A stretch of DNA of 64,000 nucleotides. Origin: Laetiporus sulphureus 93-53. Taxonomy: Eukaryota; Basidiomycota; Agaricomycetes; Polyporales; Laetiporaceae. The notes below the pieces were generated by a model. It was not told the origin of the DNA. It worked only from the letters and a program-made list of their open reading frames with translations, and ran no database searches. The stretch is taken from the NCBI RefSeq assembly GCF_001632365.1, contig NW_024468560.1, positions 174,388-238,387 on the forward strand. The letters run 5' to 3'. Numbering within the stretch: the first letter of the stretch is position 1; each line of letters begins with the position of its first letter. A program made the translations under genes and the position numbers. Shown piece after piece: positions 30,908 to 43,583 of this stretch.

Positions 30908-33289
30908 GATGAGAGGAGTGGTGGTGAATAGAGTGGTGGTGGATAGGGGAAGGGACATGAGGGCACGATCTATCCGATCTAACCTGTGACAATCGGTCAC
31001 AATCGATCACTCTATAATGGATGGAGTAGACACACATCTCGGGTCGGATTACGTGGCAATAATTGTTTTAGCGCAGAACGCAGCACGTGGGAACACGGAG
31101 CATGCCCAAGAGAAAACATCAGAGACGCCCCAGACATAAACATTAACCCACCCAACGACTTACGCGTTGAATCCGCAGAGCTAAACAAGAGACCTTGGCG
31201 TTTCCGCATGTTGCTTGCCATACACAGGTTAGGTGTGCATTGTCTTTGCCCATTCATCTGCAGCGCTTGAAAAAGATAGACCTACATCATCCACATTATC
31301 CCTCACCCGCGGACTTTGCATCATTCACGTGCAGATTGTTGGCATTGTTTGGAAGATGATGTAGACCGGTCACCACAGTTGTAAATCTTCGCATGGACTG
31401 TTCGTCTCACAATAGCATAAGAATCATTTGCTTGCATGACTGTCGAGCCAACTTGCGGCAATTACTCGAAGAACGTTCGTTCAGTAGGAAGTAATCAGGA
31501 AGAACATTGATACCAGTGATGTAGGTGAACGTGTTTCATCCTTGGAATGCGACTCCCTTCTTGGAAGTCTCCGCAAGCCCGCCCGCTGTGTATCCCGTGC
31601 CTATCAGCGGTCATTTGATATATACGGATGGTTCTTAAATGGGAAGCCTCACTTTAGCATGACAACTCGATGATGTCCTTATTACCGACCTTTACATCGC
31701 ATTCAATGCAAAACTTAGCCGGCTTGACAAGCTTGACCGTACACGACATGGCCACATGGCCTCATGACTGTGGCACGGTTCAGCCAGCTGAAATCTCACC
31801 AGGAGCTGAAAGTCACTCACGGTTTATGAGAGTGCTATTTAACGGAAGGACATCTCGCCCATTACTGCAGTGCATTCTCAGACGAGGTAAGACAGACCCA
31901 TTGAAGACCCCAGGGACGAAGCAAAGCAAAAAAAAAAGTGCATTTCACGCCACACACAACCCAGAGGAGCGGTCCCGTGAAATGACATCATTTTCACGTG
32001 ATCGTCGAGTTTTGGCAGGGAGCATGTTAACTTTGTCGAGATGCTGAAGCTGACGCCAAATCGCGTTCTCCACACTCGCTGTCATGCTCGGGGTTTGCTT
32101 GACAGCATATGGCTATGGAACCCCAGTCAAAATCCCGTATGGGCGGAGTGAGGCAAATTGAGGCGAATTCGAACATCGTAAGCGCCCCATTCTGTCCTGC
32201 CTTGCACGACAAATACGGACTGTTTCAGTGGGGTGGATCGAGAGAGATATGGGCACGTCGAGCGAGAACGGCACACCGCGCTTGCCCTCATTCTGCGTGG
32301 ATCCGCCGCTCAATGAATTGCAGTAATAAATAAATAGATATGATTTCATTACATCAAAACTATAGTATGGCAAGTCACTATGGAACGCGCATATATTGGC
32401 CCTCCCTCTTTATCTGCTGCGTCCGCCGAGCCGCCCGCTGCACCGAACACCGAGCCGCAGGTAACTGCTCATAGAATGGTTACTAGTCAGTATTTGTATA
32501 CGAGCTTAGTTGAGGCGATGGACGTACCGGAACACTTTCCCGACCTTACTCGATTCCAATCTAGTGCAAATCACTCAAATCCTAAATTGTAAGAAGTTAG
32601 CACGACACGGTCCAGATGACAATAACATGATCACTTACTTTCACGTGGGGAGGTACGAAAGGCAAGGAGGTACAAGAGGACAGGCTGGTGGTGTGAGGAG
32701 GGAGATGGTGGAGGTCGGAAGGAAAGATGGGTTTCCAAAACCAACTTGCTCGATATCTCTTATATAAGTGACACGAAGAGTACAAAGTGGTGTGCCCGAC
32801 ATCGACGCGTCATTGAGCCCATGTCGATGCGCGCCGACGCTGCTCATATGACCGACGCACCGATGTCGTGCACCGACGATGGGCGCAATGCCAAGACAAT
32901 TGCCGACATTCTCATTTAGGTTGCACCGCTGTGCCACGATCTGCCCTGATCTGTCGCTCCGGACAAGAGCCCGTGCTGTCACACCCTTGCTGCAACCCGT
33001 TTTCCCCCACTGCACCCATACGGGATTTTCACTGTGACGGAACCCTCCTGCCTCCGCTGTCTTGGATCTTTGGCGGGGGAAGTCCCCCGATCTGTACGAG
33101 GAGTCCATCGAGGAGCTGACAGTGATCATTGCATAACGATCTCGATACCATCTCCTTGTACTGTGATACAGCCAACTTGTGGTGGACCGCACTGTGCGGA
33201 GCAACCTATGAGTAAACAGTGGACATCATCAAAAGACGCGCGATACGTACCGACATCAAGAACAAGACTCCAGGAACCATGGTAAATGT
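30908..33289. other. Long stretch without a supported gene
   Basis: Three open frames are visible but match nothing: 31257-31012 minus (81 codons), 32380-32592 plus (70 codons, Ala/Pro-rich start) and 33204-32641 minus (187 codons, Ser/Arg-rich, shadow-like). The last is the longest and could be a hypothetical protein, but no motif supports it. An A-run lies at 31929-31937. Confidence 0.45.
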
Positions 33290-34660
33290 AAGCTCTTCGC
33301 GCGAACATCTTCTGCGAATGTGACTCGGAATCCGCGCAGGCAATCGTCGTAATTCCAGTGCATTCGTGAGTGGACTTCTCATACATGCTGTTTGCAAGGC
33401 CGAACATTGACACTGTCGGTATCACTAGGCCATACACCGTGCAGGTATGGAAACGTGTGTATCGCTCTCATTGTCTACCAATTATGATACTGATGCAGGC
33501 CTACACGATCTATCAATCTCCACTCTTGATGCGTACCACCTCGTTAGTCAGTGTGGCATTCAGCATGGTGCACAGCCGCCTCCAGCATTCCTCAAGTTCG
33601 TCCGCATCACAGTCGTAAGTGTCCCATGTTTTCTCCAGCCTGCACGTCACTGAGACGTGCTTCAGGCCGTCATTGTCATTCTAGGCTACGGTATGTACTC
33701 ACTGTCAACATTGAGGTGAAGCGGATGCTTGACCATGGTGATTATCTGCTATGCCATGACCAGGCGTAATGATTAGTGAGTGCGTTTATGTCATCGCGCT
33801 TTTGCATGACATCTGAACGCAACTGAACAGTATTCTGCTATGACATGTAAGCGTACGTCCGTATCCCACCATCGTCTGTCGCTCACGTGCTGCAGCGTCC
33901 GTTTTCAGTAAGGCACTGACCTCCTCGCCACGAGGGTGAGCGTCCAGCCTTTTCGTTTTCTGCTGTGGGCTGACTCTATGTTCAGCGGGCGACGTACTTT
34001 CCACTGGTCGTGGCGACGTGTATCGTCGCGATCATCGCGTCCACACTCTGCTACGTCCTATCGCGCTGCCGCACGGGCTACTTGAAGTGCGCACCTTCCG
34101 ATTTGTCGAAAAATTGCCAAGTTCTGCTCACTGTTGTTGTGCATTTGTGATTGCACAGCACGGACTCGACGATTTCGGTGCTGATGCTGTTCACGATTAG
34201 CACCGGCATCGTCGCGATGTAAGTTTGAACAGGAATGCGGGCGCATGCGTCACATCGACTTATTATGTATCGTACAGGCTGTACTCGTTGATGGCGATGG
34301 TGAAATTTCATGCACATACTTGTGATCCGGAATCATAATTTGACTGGATCGTTAGCCGGCAGCGCTGACCGATGCGTTCGAGATGATAACCAATTTCCTC
34401 GTCACGCACCGTGAGTGCCCCTCCCACCGACAAAGCTCATGCATGCATCGATTGAAATTCATCGTCACTGTCGCGGTCTACGTGAACGTGTTTATGGCCA
34501 TGTACGTTTCCTGTGGGGTATGGCTGAATGGCATCGCTAATGCAGACGATATTGCGTTGTCAGGTTCAATGCGCGCAATATCCCTCACGGAAACGCCTAC
34601 GCTCGATGAGCAGCTCCTGGCGGTCCACATAAAAATGGGCAGAAGTAGGCGGCCTCGCCG
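33290..34660 (+). pseudogene. DUF6534-type multi-pass membrane protein, copy 1, 5'-truncated
   Basis: Exons recognisable in mixed frames encode the second half of a seven-helix basidiomycete DUF6534-type protein: PYTVQVWKR near 33430, ATCIVAIIASTLCYVLSRCR near 34010-34070, DSTISVLMLFTISTGIV near 34165 and VYVNVFMAM...FNARN near 34480-34580. The family is found in mushrooms; its role is unknown. The first exons, which are visible in copy 2, are missing here. Stops and indels interrupt most exons. The gene is a tandem paralogue of 35476-37383. Confidence 0.6.
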
Positions 34661-35475
34661 ATGACTGGTCTCCCAACGGAGGTTGCGCACATCTGGATAG
34701 TGTATGAAGTGGTGAGGCACGAGCGCTGGCGCTGGCGCTGGGTCAAGTCTGCTCTTACCCCTTCCCCTCGCATCGTTCGAGTATGCATAGTGACCTTGCT
34801 CGCTCGTTTGTTCGTACATAGTCGTCGTAGCGCGCGTCGTCCGTGACGAAGTCGCATCATTTTCTGCAGAGTGCTTGTCTCGCTAGGCGCAGCTGAAGAG
34901 GCGTGGTGGGCGGTGCGTGAATAGCGGCCATGGATTTGGGCGTCGCTCCGAATCGACGATATCCGCATCGCCAGACTCAGAGGGTCCCTTCGTAAGCTCC
35001 AAACAAGCAGCGATTGTTAGAACATTATCAATACACCGATTGACAGGCGCGACGACGTCTCCGACAATGAAATGTGGGGCCTGACGACCATCAGTCAAAG
35101 TGTATCAAACACAGACCGTGTCTACGCTGTCACTCACAGAATGCTCCTTGCCTTGCCTAGTCCTCCTGCGAGACATGTGCTCCCCCTCGTGTCGCACACA
35201 TCAGGTGCCCCTGGTTCGACGCCGCTCATGCTGCACCCCGCAAATTGCAGGAAAAAAATACAGCGTCGTTACATGAACTGTCACCGTATGTGTGAAGTTT
35301 TTCTCGTCGATGTCATATATCATTGATGTGAACTGTGGAAGCCACGTTATTGACTTGTTCATCAAAGACATCTTCCCATGCGGAGATTACATATATCGAC
35401 GCAGAGTTCGTCGTGGCTCACCAGATTCTGTCTTTCACTGTTGTGTGCCTAGCCGACCATTGTTTCCGTGGCGCC
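34661..35475. other. Spacer between the two DUF6534 copies
   Basis: The first 280 bp are similar to the region downstream of copy 2 (about 37340-38000), showing that the duplication included 3' flanking DNA. No independent gene is seen. Confidence 0.5.
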
Positions 35476-37383
35476 ATGGGCGAGCTCGATGCCACGTACG
35501 GAGCCGTGTTCATCGGAGCCTTCGTGTCCGCCGTGTGAGTTTTCTCGATTATCTTACGCAAGCTGAGGCGCTGAAACCCCTTCAGATTGTTCGGGGTGAC
35601 CAATTTGCAGGCGTTTATTTACTTCCAAAGGTACTCGAGTGACGGAGTGTGGAGCAAGATCGCTGTCTGCTGGCTTTGGTGAGATTCATTAGTCGTTCCG
35701 TCTGCGCGAATGTTGACGCTACTCGGTGCAGGCTTTTAGATGCGGTTCACTTGATATTCGTCGTACACATGGTCTAGTACCTAATCACCAATTATTTTAA
35801 TCCTTTAGAACTTACAGTCATTGTATGGACGTTCAAAGTAAGTGTCCTCTTTTTTTCTGAAGAGAGAGAGAGATCATTCGAAGACTGACAGCTACGAAAC
35901 GTAGGCACAAATTGTTGTAAATGTGCGTTGACTGTGTGATCATCTTCTGCAGATGTAACTCGGAATTTGCGCAGGCGATCGTCGTGATCTCGGTGCATTC
36001 GTGAGTAGACATTCTCATGCATGCTTTTTGCAAGGTCGAACATTGACATCGTCTGTATCATTAGGCTATACACCGCGCGGGTATGGAAACGTATGAATCA
36101 TTCTCATTATCTATCAATGCTATGATACTGATGCAGGCTATCGATGCGATCTACCCATCCATGCTCTTGGTGCGCGCCACCGGGCTAGTCAGCATGGCAG
36201 ACAGCCACCTTTCAGCGTTCCTCAAGTTCCTCCGCGTCGCAGTCGTACGTGGCTCGTGTTTGTACGAGCCTACATGTCACTGAACCGTGCCTTAGACCGT
36301 CATCGTCATTCTAGGCTACGGTATGTGCTCGTCGTCGATATCGAGGTGAAGCGTGCGGCTTGACCATGGTGATTGTCCGTTCTGCTGAGAATAGGCGCAG
36401 TGAACAGTGTGTGTATCTCTGTCACCGCGCGTTTCGTCTGACGTCTCATTGCAGTTGTATAGCACTCTGCTTTGAGATGTAAGCGCGCCTCCGTATCTCA
36501 CCACCGCCTGTCGATCACGCGCCTGCAGCATCCGCTTCCATGAATACACTGACCTCCTCGCAGCAAGGGTGAGCGTCCAGTCTTTGCATCGTCTGCCATC
36601 AGCTGACTGAATATCCACTCAATGGGTGACGTACTTCCCGTTGGGCGCGGCGACGTGCATAGAGGTGATCATCGCGTCCGCTCTCTGTTACCTCCTGCGG
36701 CGCTGCCGCACAGGCCATTCCAAGTACGCATCTTCCGGTTTGTTGACGGTGGCGAGTTCTACTTACTGTTGTTTGCATCTGTGATTGCGCAGGATGGACT
36801 CGACAATCTCGGTACTGATGTTGTTCACGGTGAACACTGGGATCATTACCAGGTCGGATCCTCCAGAAGTGCGGCGCGTGCACCAGATTGGCTTACGCTG
36901 GATCTGTACAGCCTGTGTTCGTTGACGGCGCTGGCGATGGTGAGCGTTTGCGCACAGAGTTTTGTGATACGGAATCATATTTTGACCGGATCGGTAGATG
37001 GCAGCGCTCCCACATACGTACGCCGTGCTGAGTGTCGAGTTCATGGTCAAGAAGCGTGAGTGTGCCTCCCCCGGAAAGGCTCACCCACGCATCGACTGAC
37101 ATCCATCATCGGCTGTCGCAGTCTACGTGAACTCGTTCATGGCCATGTACGTTTCCCGTGGGGTATGGCTGAATGTCGTTGCTGATTCAGACGATGTTGC
37201 GTTGTCAGGTTCAATGCACGCAATAGCCTACGGTGTAACGGGTTTACGAGCGAACTCGGCGCCGACCTGCACCTCCGCCCGATTAGCGGCTCCTCGCCAT
37301 CCACGCGAAACGAGCAGAAGTGGGCGGCCTCGCCGACGACGGGTCTCCCGACCGAGATTGCGTATACTGGGATGGCGTATTGA
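35476..37383 (+). pseudogene. DUF6534-type multi-pass membrane protein, copy 2
   Basis: The ATG at 35476 gives MGELDATYGAVFIGAFVSAV, then after an intron LFGVTNLQAFIYFQRYSSDG, SKIAVCWLW, after another intron LLDAVHLIFVVHMV, an in-frame TAG, then YLITNYFNPLELTVIVWTFK. Later exons read LYTARVWKR, TYFPLGAATCIEVIIASALC, MDSTISVLMLFTVNTGIIT, HTYAVLSVEFMVKK, VYVNSFMAM and FNARNSLR, ending at TGA 37381-37383. Seven hydrophobic segments and the closing helix followed by FNARNSLR are the family pattern. The TAG at about 35777 (Tyr in the family) and a disrupted third-helix exon near 35910 make it a pseudogene, though better preserved than copy 1. Confidence 0.68.
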
Positions 37384-40062
37384 GTTCTGAGTGCTGAGGT
37401 GTGAGTGCTGGCGCCAGGTCAAGTCTGCTCTTGTCCTCCCCCACATTGCTCGAGGATTGAGAGCCTTATTCGCTCCTTTGATTGTACTATCGTGGGCTCT
37501 TATCATATCTATCGTAAGTTAACATATATTGTATGTACTCGAGGTTAGCTCATAGTTCACAAAGTCGTCGTGATATGTGCACATGTGCAGAATAGTCCGT
37601 GCGGTCAGCATCCGAGGCCGCTTTGTTCGTTCTCATCTTCAAGTCAGCGCAGGCATCTCTCTGCGCGACGGGCAGTCGGGAAGACGCATGGCTGCCTAGG
37701 TTGAGTCATTACGCTGCAGCTCGAGCAGGAGGGACGGGTGCGCCGGCCTGACGCCGCGTCGACGCGTCCTGCTCTGATGTCGAGACCCTTGCAAGATACC
37801 CGCCCATACAATGGTAATCGCCTGCAGAAGAACATGCCCATAAGGAAGGACGCAAGAAAAGACTAAGACCCACATGAGATGAGCGATGTGCGCGGCTCAC
37901 GCGTCGTCCGTGACAAACGCGCACCGTTTCGTGCAGGGTGCTCGTCTCGTCAGAGCCAGCTGGGGGTGCGCGGCGGGCCATGCACGGATAGCGCTATGAT
38001 TATAATCGCTGGGCGCCGTTTGGGCATGCTTGTCTGGATAAAGGGGCGAGACGCATCAGTCAACGGCTCCCGCGCTCTGCATCCCGACTGATCGTGTGGT
38101 TCGTCGAGAGGCTTGAGTGTTGATATACATCCTACCACGGTGCGGCTGCTTGCTTCTGCCTGAATATCAAGGTTCGCTTGACGACAATGCGACGCGATGC
38201 GATCAAATATGTGCTCAGACGCAAACTGCGAACACCACCAAAACTTGGCGAAAATAAGTGTGTCCATGTTCGCCGACATGTAAGGACGAGACCATGCGCA
38301 CGAGTGTGATTTCCCATTTCCGTGGTCAGAGTGTAGGGCTCCAACAACCTGCGCGTATGTGAGAGCGAGGCTCTGCATCGACTGGTGCGCTTGGGGTCCA
38401 TTGAGTAAATTTTCGCTTGCCGTCGATGGTAGTGACTTGTCCGAGTTGACACGGGGACAGCGGGGTGCAGGCATACCAAGGTACCCGCAGATGGACGAAG
38501 TTCGTAGGCATAGAGGCATTTCCAGGGATTCCGTATTCAATATTCAGGGGTTATGAATGAGTAGGACAGGCTGGAGGATAAGCGCAAGCCCCCCCCCCGG
38601 GGGAGAAGTACGAGATGAAGACGTTCGTTGTTTCATTTGTTCCTTACGTCGCGTAACGACGTACAGAGAGGCGTGTAGTGTTACGTAGCGCACCTCGTAC
38701 GTACATAGATGAGTCGACTGTTCGGATCCAGAGTGTTTGACGTTTGTCCATTCGTGCCTTGACGGATAGTGACCACGTCTACATCAACGGATGGTGGGAA
38801 CAATGTAAGATCCGATCCGAGCGTGGAAGAGGTAAGATGACGCGCTTTTTCGATCGTCTCCTGCCAAGAAAACGCGCGTTGACACTGAGATTTCATTGAG
38901 TAGGGTTTCCGTGAAGGCCCAGGTCCAGGCCTCAGGGTCTTAGCTCTCGTTGTCGTGTCTTGCCTTGCCTTGTTGGGTAGTGTGCGGCTAATCCGGGATA
39001 ATGCCTTTTTTTGGAGAGAACGAACGGACTGATATCCGAGCGGTGGAGAGATCTGTGGATGATTCGCGCACCGCGGATATCGTCGAGGTCGACGTTGGCG
39101 CGGATACTGTTTGCTGGTGAGCTGGATGCAGTGTGGCAGCTGCTAGCCCTGGTGGATGCTCGCGAAGTAGGCAAGATGATGCTGTCCACAGTTAATAGCT
39201 AACGAGTGATTGGAGGACAGACGGGGCGAAGTGATGCAGGCGGCCTGTTCGTGCAATGCACGACAGTGTCGGCTTTCATTGATGCGTATGTACTGACTGC
39301 GGGCGACACTTGCCATGACTGGAGTTTTTTCCACAATGAAGTGGGATATCTATACCCATCCATTGTCACAAGGGGAAATTGTACTGCACCCGGTCGAGAT
39401 ACGTCTTTGATGCCGCCTCTTTCAAGTGAATGTTAGTTCCTAAGATGAAGACTTACATTAGGACCCCGGCCGATAGCATGCAAGGAAAAGGCGGACAGCA
39501 CGAGAGAAGACGCACAGGATGCAGATACGGCCAAAGAGGACCAGGGAAGATTAATGATTACCGGCAGAAGGAAATGAGATAGGATCCAACGAGGAGTTGA
39601 TTTCATACTAGCAACGGTATTGCCGCCGCCATCGTGCGGAAAGTGATTGATGTCCCACGTCGAGAAATGAGGTGTCATATCTATTATCCATAACACCGTT
39701 TCACCGCCACAGGCCACAACACGTGGCTCTAGCCGTCATTAGCGCGCGTTACCATGTTAGGCGCCGGTACGTCCTCCGAGGTGCCTCACCGGCACCGTCC
39801 ATGTTGTTCGCGAAACATCCCCCTACCCGCGCTATCCGGCATGACCCAGCTCGAGCAAAATTAGCAGCTACTATCTACGAGAGCCTCAACAAGACCACTA
39901 TGCATGTCACAGAGCTCGTGGGACCAACGCTACTGGCCGTGTTTGCATGACGCTTCTTAGTATACCGCTCGAGAATTTCCTCTGGCCGACAGTCTGTTGA
40001 GTATGCTCTGCACCGTGTATGTATAATCATCCGCATCTATAATATCTGTACTATATACAACT
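37384..40062. other. Stretch without a supported gene
   Basis: A 196-codon minus-strand frame (38540-37950) is long but has no recognisable motif. Other frames (39189-38932 minus, 39717-39433 minus, 39672-39950 plus) are shorter and also unrecognised. A C10G5 homopolymer pair lies at 38588-38602. Nothing else is supported. Confidence 0.4.
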
Positions 40063-40352
40063 TTAGGCAACCAGCGGAGTCTTCGCCATTAAAGCGAGCA
40101 TCTCCCATCCGATGTTCGCACCGGTAATATGTGTGATCTCGTCTGGAAAAATGATTTGTAAGTGATCGCTCATAGCCAAAGATAATTTCATTACACTAAC
40201 TCTGCGTGTTGTATCCTCCACACGATAAGTGCTATTGAACTGGGATTCGAAGTCAACATACGCAACAGGCACTTACCTGGTGTGACCTCGACAATATCCG
40301 CGCCGACGATCTTCAGGCCGGCTAGACCCTGGAGGATCTTTTTGATCTCCTT
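40063..40352 (-). pseudogene. Agmatinase (ureohydrolase) C-terminal fragment
   Basis: Two minus-strand exon pieces, EIKKILQGLAGLKIVGADIV followed by EVTP and, after a GT-AG intron, DEITHITGANIGWEMLALMA ending KTPLVA at TAA 40065-40063, match the last helix-strand-helix of fungal agmatinases (arginase superfamily), which convert agmatine to putrescine and urea. All Mn-binding motifs lie upstream in the family and are absent here. The exon before 40352 does not continue into the conserved DPAFAPGTGTPE-type segment, so only the tail of the gene remains. Confidence 0.6.
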
Positions 40353-41698
40353 CATATAGTATCATTATGTTAATTCTAATTCATCTTTCGGCATAGACCT
40401 CATCTAACTTGCTATACAAATAGCGTCGATCCTCCGCATTTTTGGGCACCCACAGACGGGCATGAATTCAAGCTCGAGAAGCCAACGTCTTGCCGGGTAC
40501 CTCTACAGATGGTCCCGCAGCCAGCTCTTCTGCTCAATGCATCCACCAATCCAGCATCCAGCGCGTCCACTGGTCCGGTGACCCTTCATTCGTTCATGAT
40601 GCAGTCAATGACGAACAACAATGCTACCGAAGTGGGTACACGAGCCAGCGCGCCGGCAGCGCCTTCGTCAGCAACTGGCGCATGTTGATATGCGGCATCC
40701 GTGATTTGAGGGGCCTATGAACATGAGGAAGGCCATTCGCGGTGCTCGCCATCAAGGCGATGATAGTCAATAAAACATCATTTCCTCGAATTGTCAGCCA
40801 GAAAAGGCTCCTCGAGCTAAATGGTTGTGCTGCACATTGCAGAAGCGGCATGCTCGCTGTTGTATGGCTCTGAGAACAAGAAGTCCTAGCCGATGACAGT
40901 CGGAGTGAGTTTGACAGATAGACCATTTATTTATAATACAAGCGCGTAGTCGCCTGAACCAGAGAGTTGCACTACGAGCGTGGTACCGGAAACAAGACGG
41001 CAGAGAACGTTGAGGTCCAAAGTATCATGGCTTCGTCACCGTGTCACAGTGCAGCCCTGCTCGAGAGTCAAAGCCAGTCAATTACTACAGCGCGCGCGTT
41101 GCGCTGCCATGGACCAGGTCTCAGCGCTGAGAGTCGATGCGGCTACACTCGCCTCCATCAATGTCACCGTCGCTCCCACATCAAGACGGGCCGCGGCTGC
41201 TGCAGCTTCTCTTACGATTGCCAACATGGTCGCCTCAGAGAATGGCACAGCTGCGTTGCCGGATCAGCTCGCAAAGACTGCATAGTTTCGAAATGTGACG
41301 GACAAAAGGATTGGCAATTCGGACGAGCTGGGCATGCACTCACTTTCCCCCGAATCCCTCCGCGCGTGATAGATCCTGCTATGTATCTCTATGTGCGGAG
41401 TTGGCGAAAAGCCTGACGCGCTGACACTCCAGAGCATATCAAGGACGGTTGAGCCAATGCATAGTTGCCATGTCACACGAGCTGATCAGCACGAGGTGTA
41501 CACAGAGACCGGGCTCGCGCAGATGCGGTCGTGTGGGGGCGATAGTTGAGCGCTGAGCATTGACAGGTACTCGTTTGTGGCCGGGCGGTGTGATAGAAAC
41601 AACCCGGAAAGAGCCACTCTCAGCCACAGCCACCCACGACGGAGACACGTGGAGGGAAGGGGCGGTTACCATAACGAGCGTCCGCTGTTCCGCGGCCG
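40353..41698. other. Stretch without a supported gene
   Basis: Overlapping frames at 40980-41285 plus (101 codons, Ala-rich end) and 40967-41416 plus (149 codons) are unrecognised. No promoter or RNA signal can be pointed out. Confidence 0.4.
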
Positions 41699-43490
41699 AT
41701 GAGAAGGCCGCGCACGCTCTTGTCCGTCGGTCTCTCCTCCTCCGTGTGCGCGCGAGGAGTTGCCCACCACACTTACTCATTATCAACGTACTCGTCATGC
41801 GGCCTGCTAGTCGCCTCGCTTGCTGCCCTCGGCCTTGCTTGCGCATTTGCGCATCCGACTGCCAGCGGCAACAACGTCGTCCGCCGTCGCAAGACGCTCG
41901 GTTTCGGACCAGTACTCCCACATTCCGTCTACCGCATGGAACCTCGCTACTCGCTCTCCAGCCTCCTCGGTGAGGCTACCGACCCATACGACGTGGTCCA
42001 GCGCTTCGTCGAGGACCTCACCCGCGATACTGCTGCGGCCAGCTCCTTCGTCATCCGCAAGGACTCGTACACTGACAAGAACACCGGTATCTCCCACGTG
42101 TACGTTTGCCAGTACTCGCACGGTGTCAAAGTCGCGGATGGCGATATTAACGTCAACGTGAAGGACGGTGTCATGCTCTCCTATGGCGACTCGGTGAGTG
42201 GCGATAACGTATCTACGTGCGAGCGCTCTGCTAACCTGCTTTCAATTCTACCGTGGCGCGGAGGAGGATCCATTTCTTGCTGCTTCGGTTAGAGGCCTGG
42301 CAGACGCCCACTCCGAGCATTGCGCCGGTCTGTGGTCCGAGCTCGAGACGCGCGCTGTGCAGGCTGAGGAGCTTCTTGCTCAACAACTTTGGCGGATGCG
42401 ACACATTCCATCGAGAACGCCCTCGGCGACCTTCCGTACTTCTTCGACTGGAATTGCGCGCATGTCAGCACTCTGTATTTCATGGCGCATCACCGCTTTT
42501 TCGCCGCGCTGGACGTGGATGTGCTCAGCGATCCGACGCAGGCGCTCCTTCAGTTCATGATCGCCACGACACCCAATGCGTCACTCGCGCAAGACATCAT
42601 GGAGAACCCTGCGCCTTTCTTGGCTAAGATGGCGCCTACATGGGAGATGCAGTTTGTCGGCGGCCAGGGTTCAATTACCGTGTTGATTGACAACGTCCCC
42701 GATGCCGTCAGCCCCGTCAAAGCCAGGCTCGCATTCGTGCAGGTCCCGCAAGGCGAATCCACTGCACTCGAGTTCGTCTGGAAGGTAAGCGCTGCACGAT
42801 CGCATTCTAGGAATCGAATTGCTAACGTCACGTGCAGTTCGAGGTGGAGATGCCGGACAACTGGTTCGAGACTGCGGTGTCAGCTGCGTCGCCGCATCGC
42901 CTCGTTTCTGTTGTCGACTGAGCATCCGATTCTCCTATTCCGGTACCTAAGCTACTATCATCTCCGGAGTACGCGACGTACAACGTGTTTGCGTGGGGCA
43001 TTAATGGCCCTTCTGTGGGCAACCGGTCGATCCAGAAGGAGAACTACGATGTGCTCGCGAGCCCTATCGGCTGGCACTCTTTGCCGTTCGCGAACGACCC
43101 GCAGTCGATCGCGAACAAGGTGAAGAGCGGCCCGAACGGCGAGAAGCTCCGCAACACGACGACGACTTGAGGCAACAACGTGTTTGCGCACGAGAACTGG
43201 GAGGGCGTAACGCATGGGAGCTGAACTACCGCCCGGACGCAGGTGCCTATCTGGCGTTTGACTACAAGTACGTGCCGACGCAGACGGACCGCACGGATGC
43301 ACTTGGCGAGGCAAAGAAGTACGTCAATGCGACGGTTACGCAGCTTTTCTACACGAGCAACCTCGTGCATAACCTGTACTACCGGTATGGCTTTGACGAG
43401 GTCTCGGGCAACTTCCAGCCGCACAACTTCGGACGCGGCGGCGAAGAGAATGATGCGGTCATCGCGAATGCACAGGACGGCAGCGGGTGA
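41699..43490 (+). pseudogene. Fungalysin-type metallopeptidase (M36), truncated before the active site
   Basis: Secreted zinc metallopeptidases of family M36 carry a signal peptide and a long FTP/PepSY propeptide. Here a hydrophobic leader (GLLVASLAALGLACAFA) near 41805 is followed by LGFGPVLPHSVYRMEPRY, DPYDVVQRFVEDLT, SSFVIRKDSYTDKNTGISHV, QYSHGVKVADGDINVNV, then after an intron shuffled frames of the propeptide and PIGWHSLPFAND, LNYRPDAGAYLAFDYKYVPT, VNATVTQLFYTSNLVHNLYY and NFGRGGEENDAVIANAQDG. Homology ends at 43490, before the HExxH zinc motif, so the catalytic core is missing. The best ATG for the leader (about 41800) is one base out of frame with it. A TGA at 43168-43170 replaces Trp in TT[W]GNNVFAHENWEG, a G-to-A change. 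Confidence 0.75.
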
Positions 43491-43583
43491 AGGCCAGGAG
43501 ATTGGCTTTAGACTTGCAATGGTAATGTCCATGGCAGTTGGTTATCGATTGCCATCGCTGACCATCTCTAGATGACTTTGTAG

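Larger units (their letters stand above)
33290..38000. repeat. Diverged tandem duplication of about 1.7-2 kb
   Basis: 33290-34940 and about 35940-38000 share order and recognisable nucleotide similarity, for example TTTGCAAGG-CGAACATTGACA at 33396 and 36028, and the GCGTCGTCCGTGAC motif at 34833 and 37902. Divergence is well beyond allelic level, so the duplication is old. Confidence 0.65.

Noticed and set aside
32641..33204. 187-codon minus-strand open frame
   Set aside because: Ser/Arg-rich composition, no motif, no splice-consistent neighbours; length alone is not convincing in a 64-kb window of this base composition.
37950..38540. 196-codon minus-strand open frame
   Set aside because: No recognisable domain, and it overlaps sequence belonging to the diverged DUF6534 duplication; mentioned only as part of the intergenic description.
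41439..41921. 160-codon minus-strand frame opposite the fungalysin leader
   Set aside because: Arg-rich antisense shadow of the GC-rich coding sequence on the plus strand.
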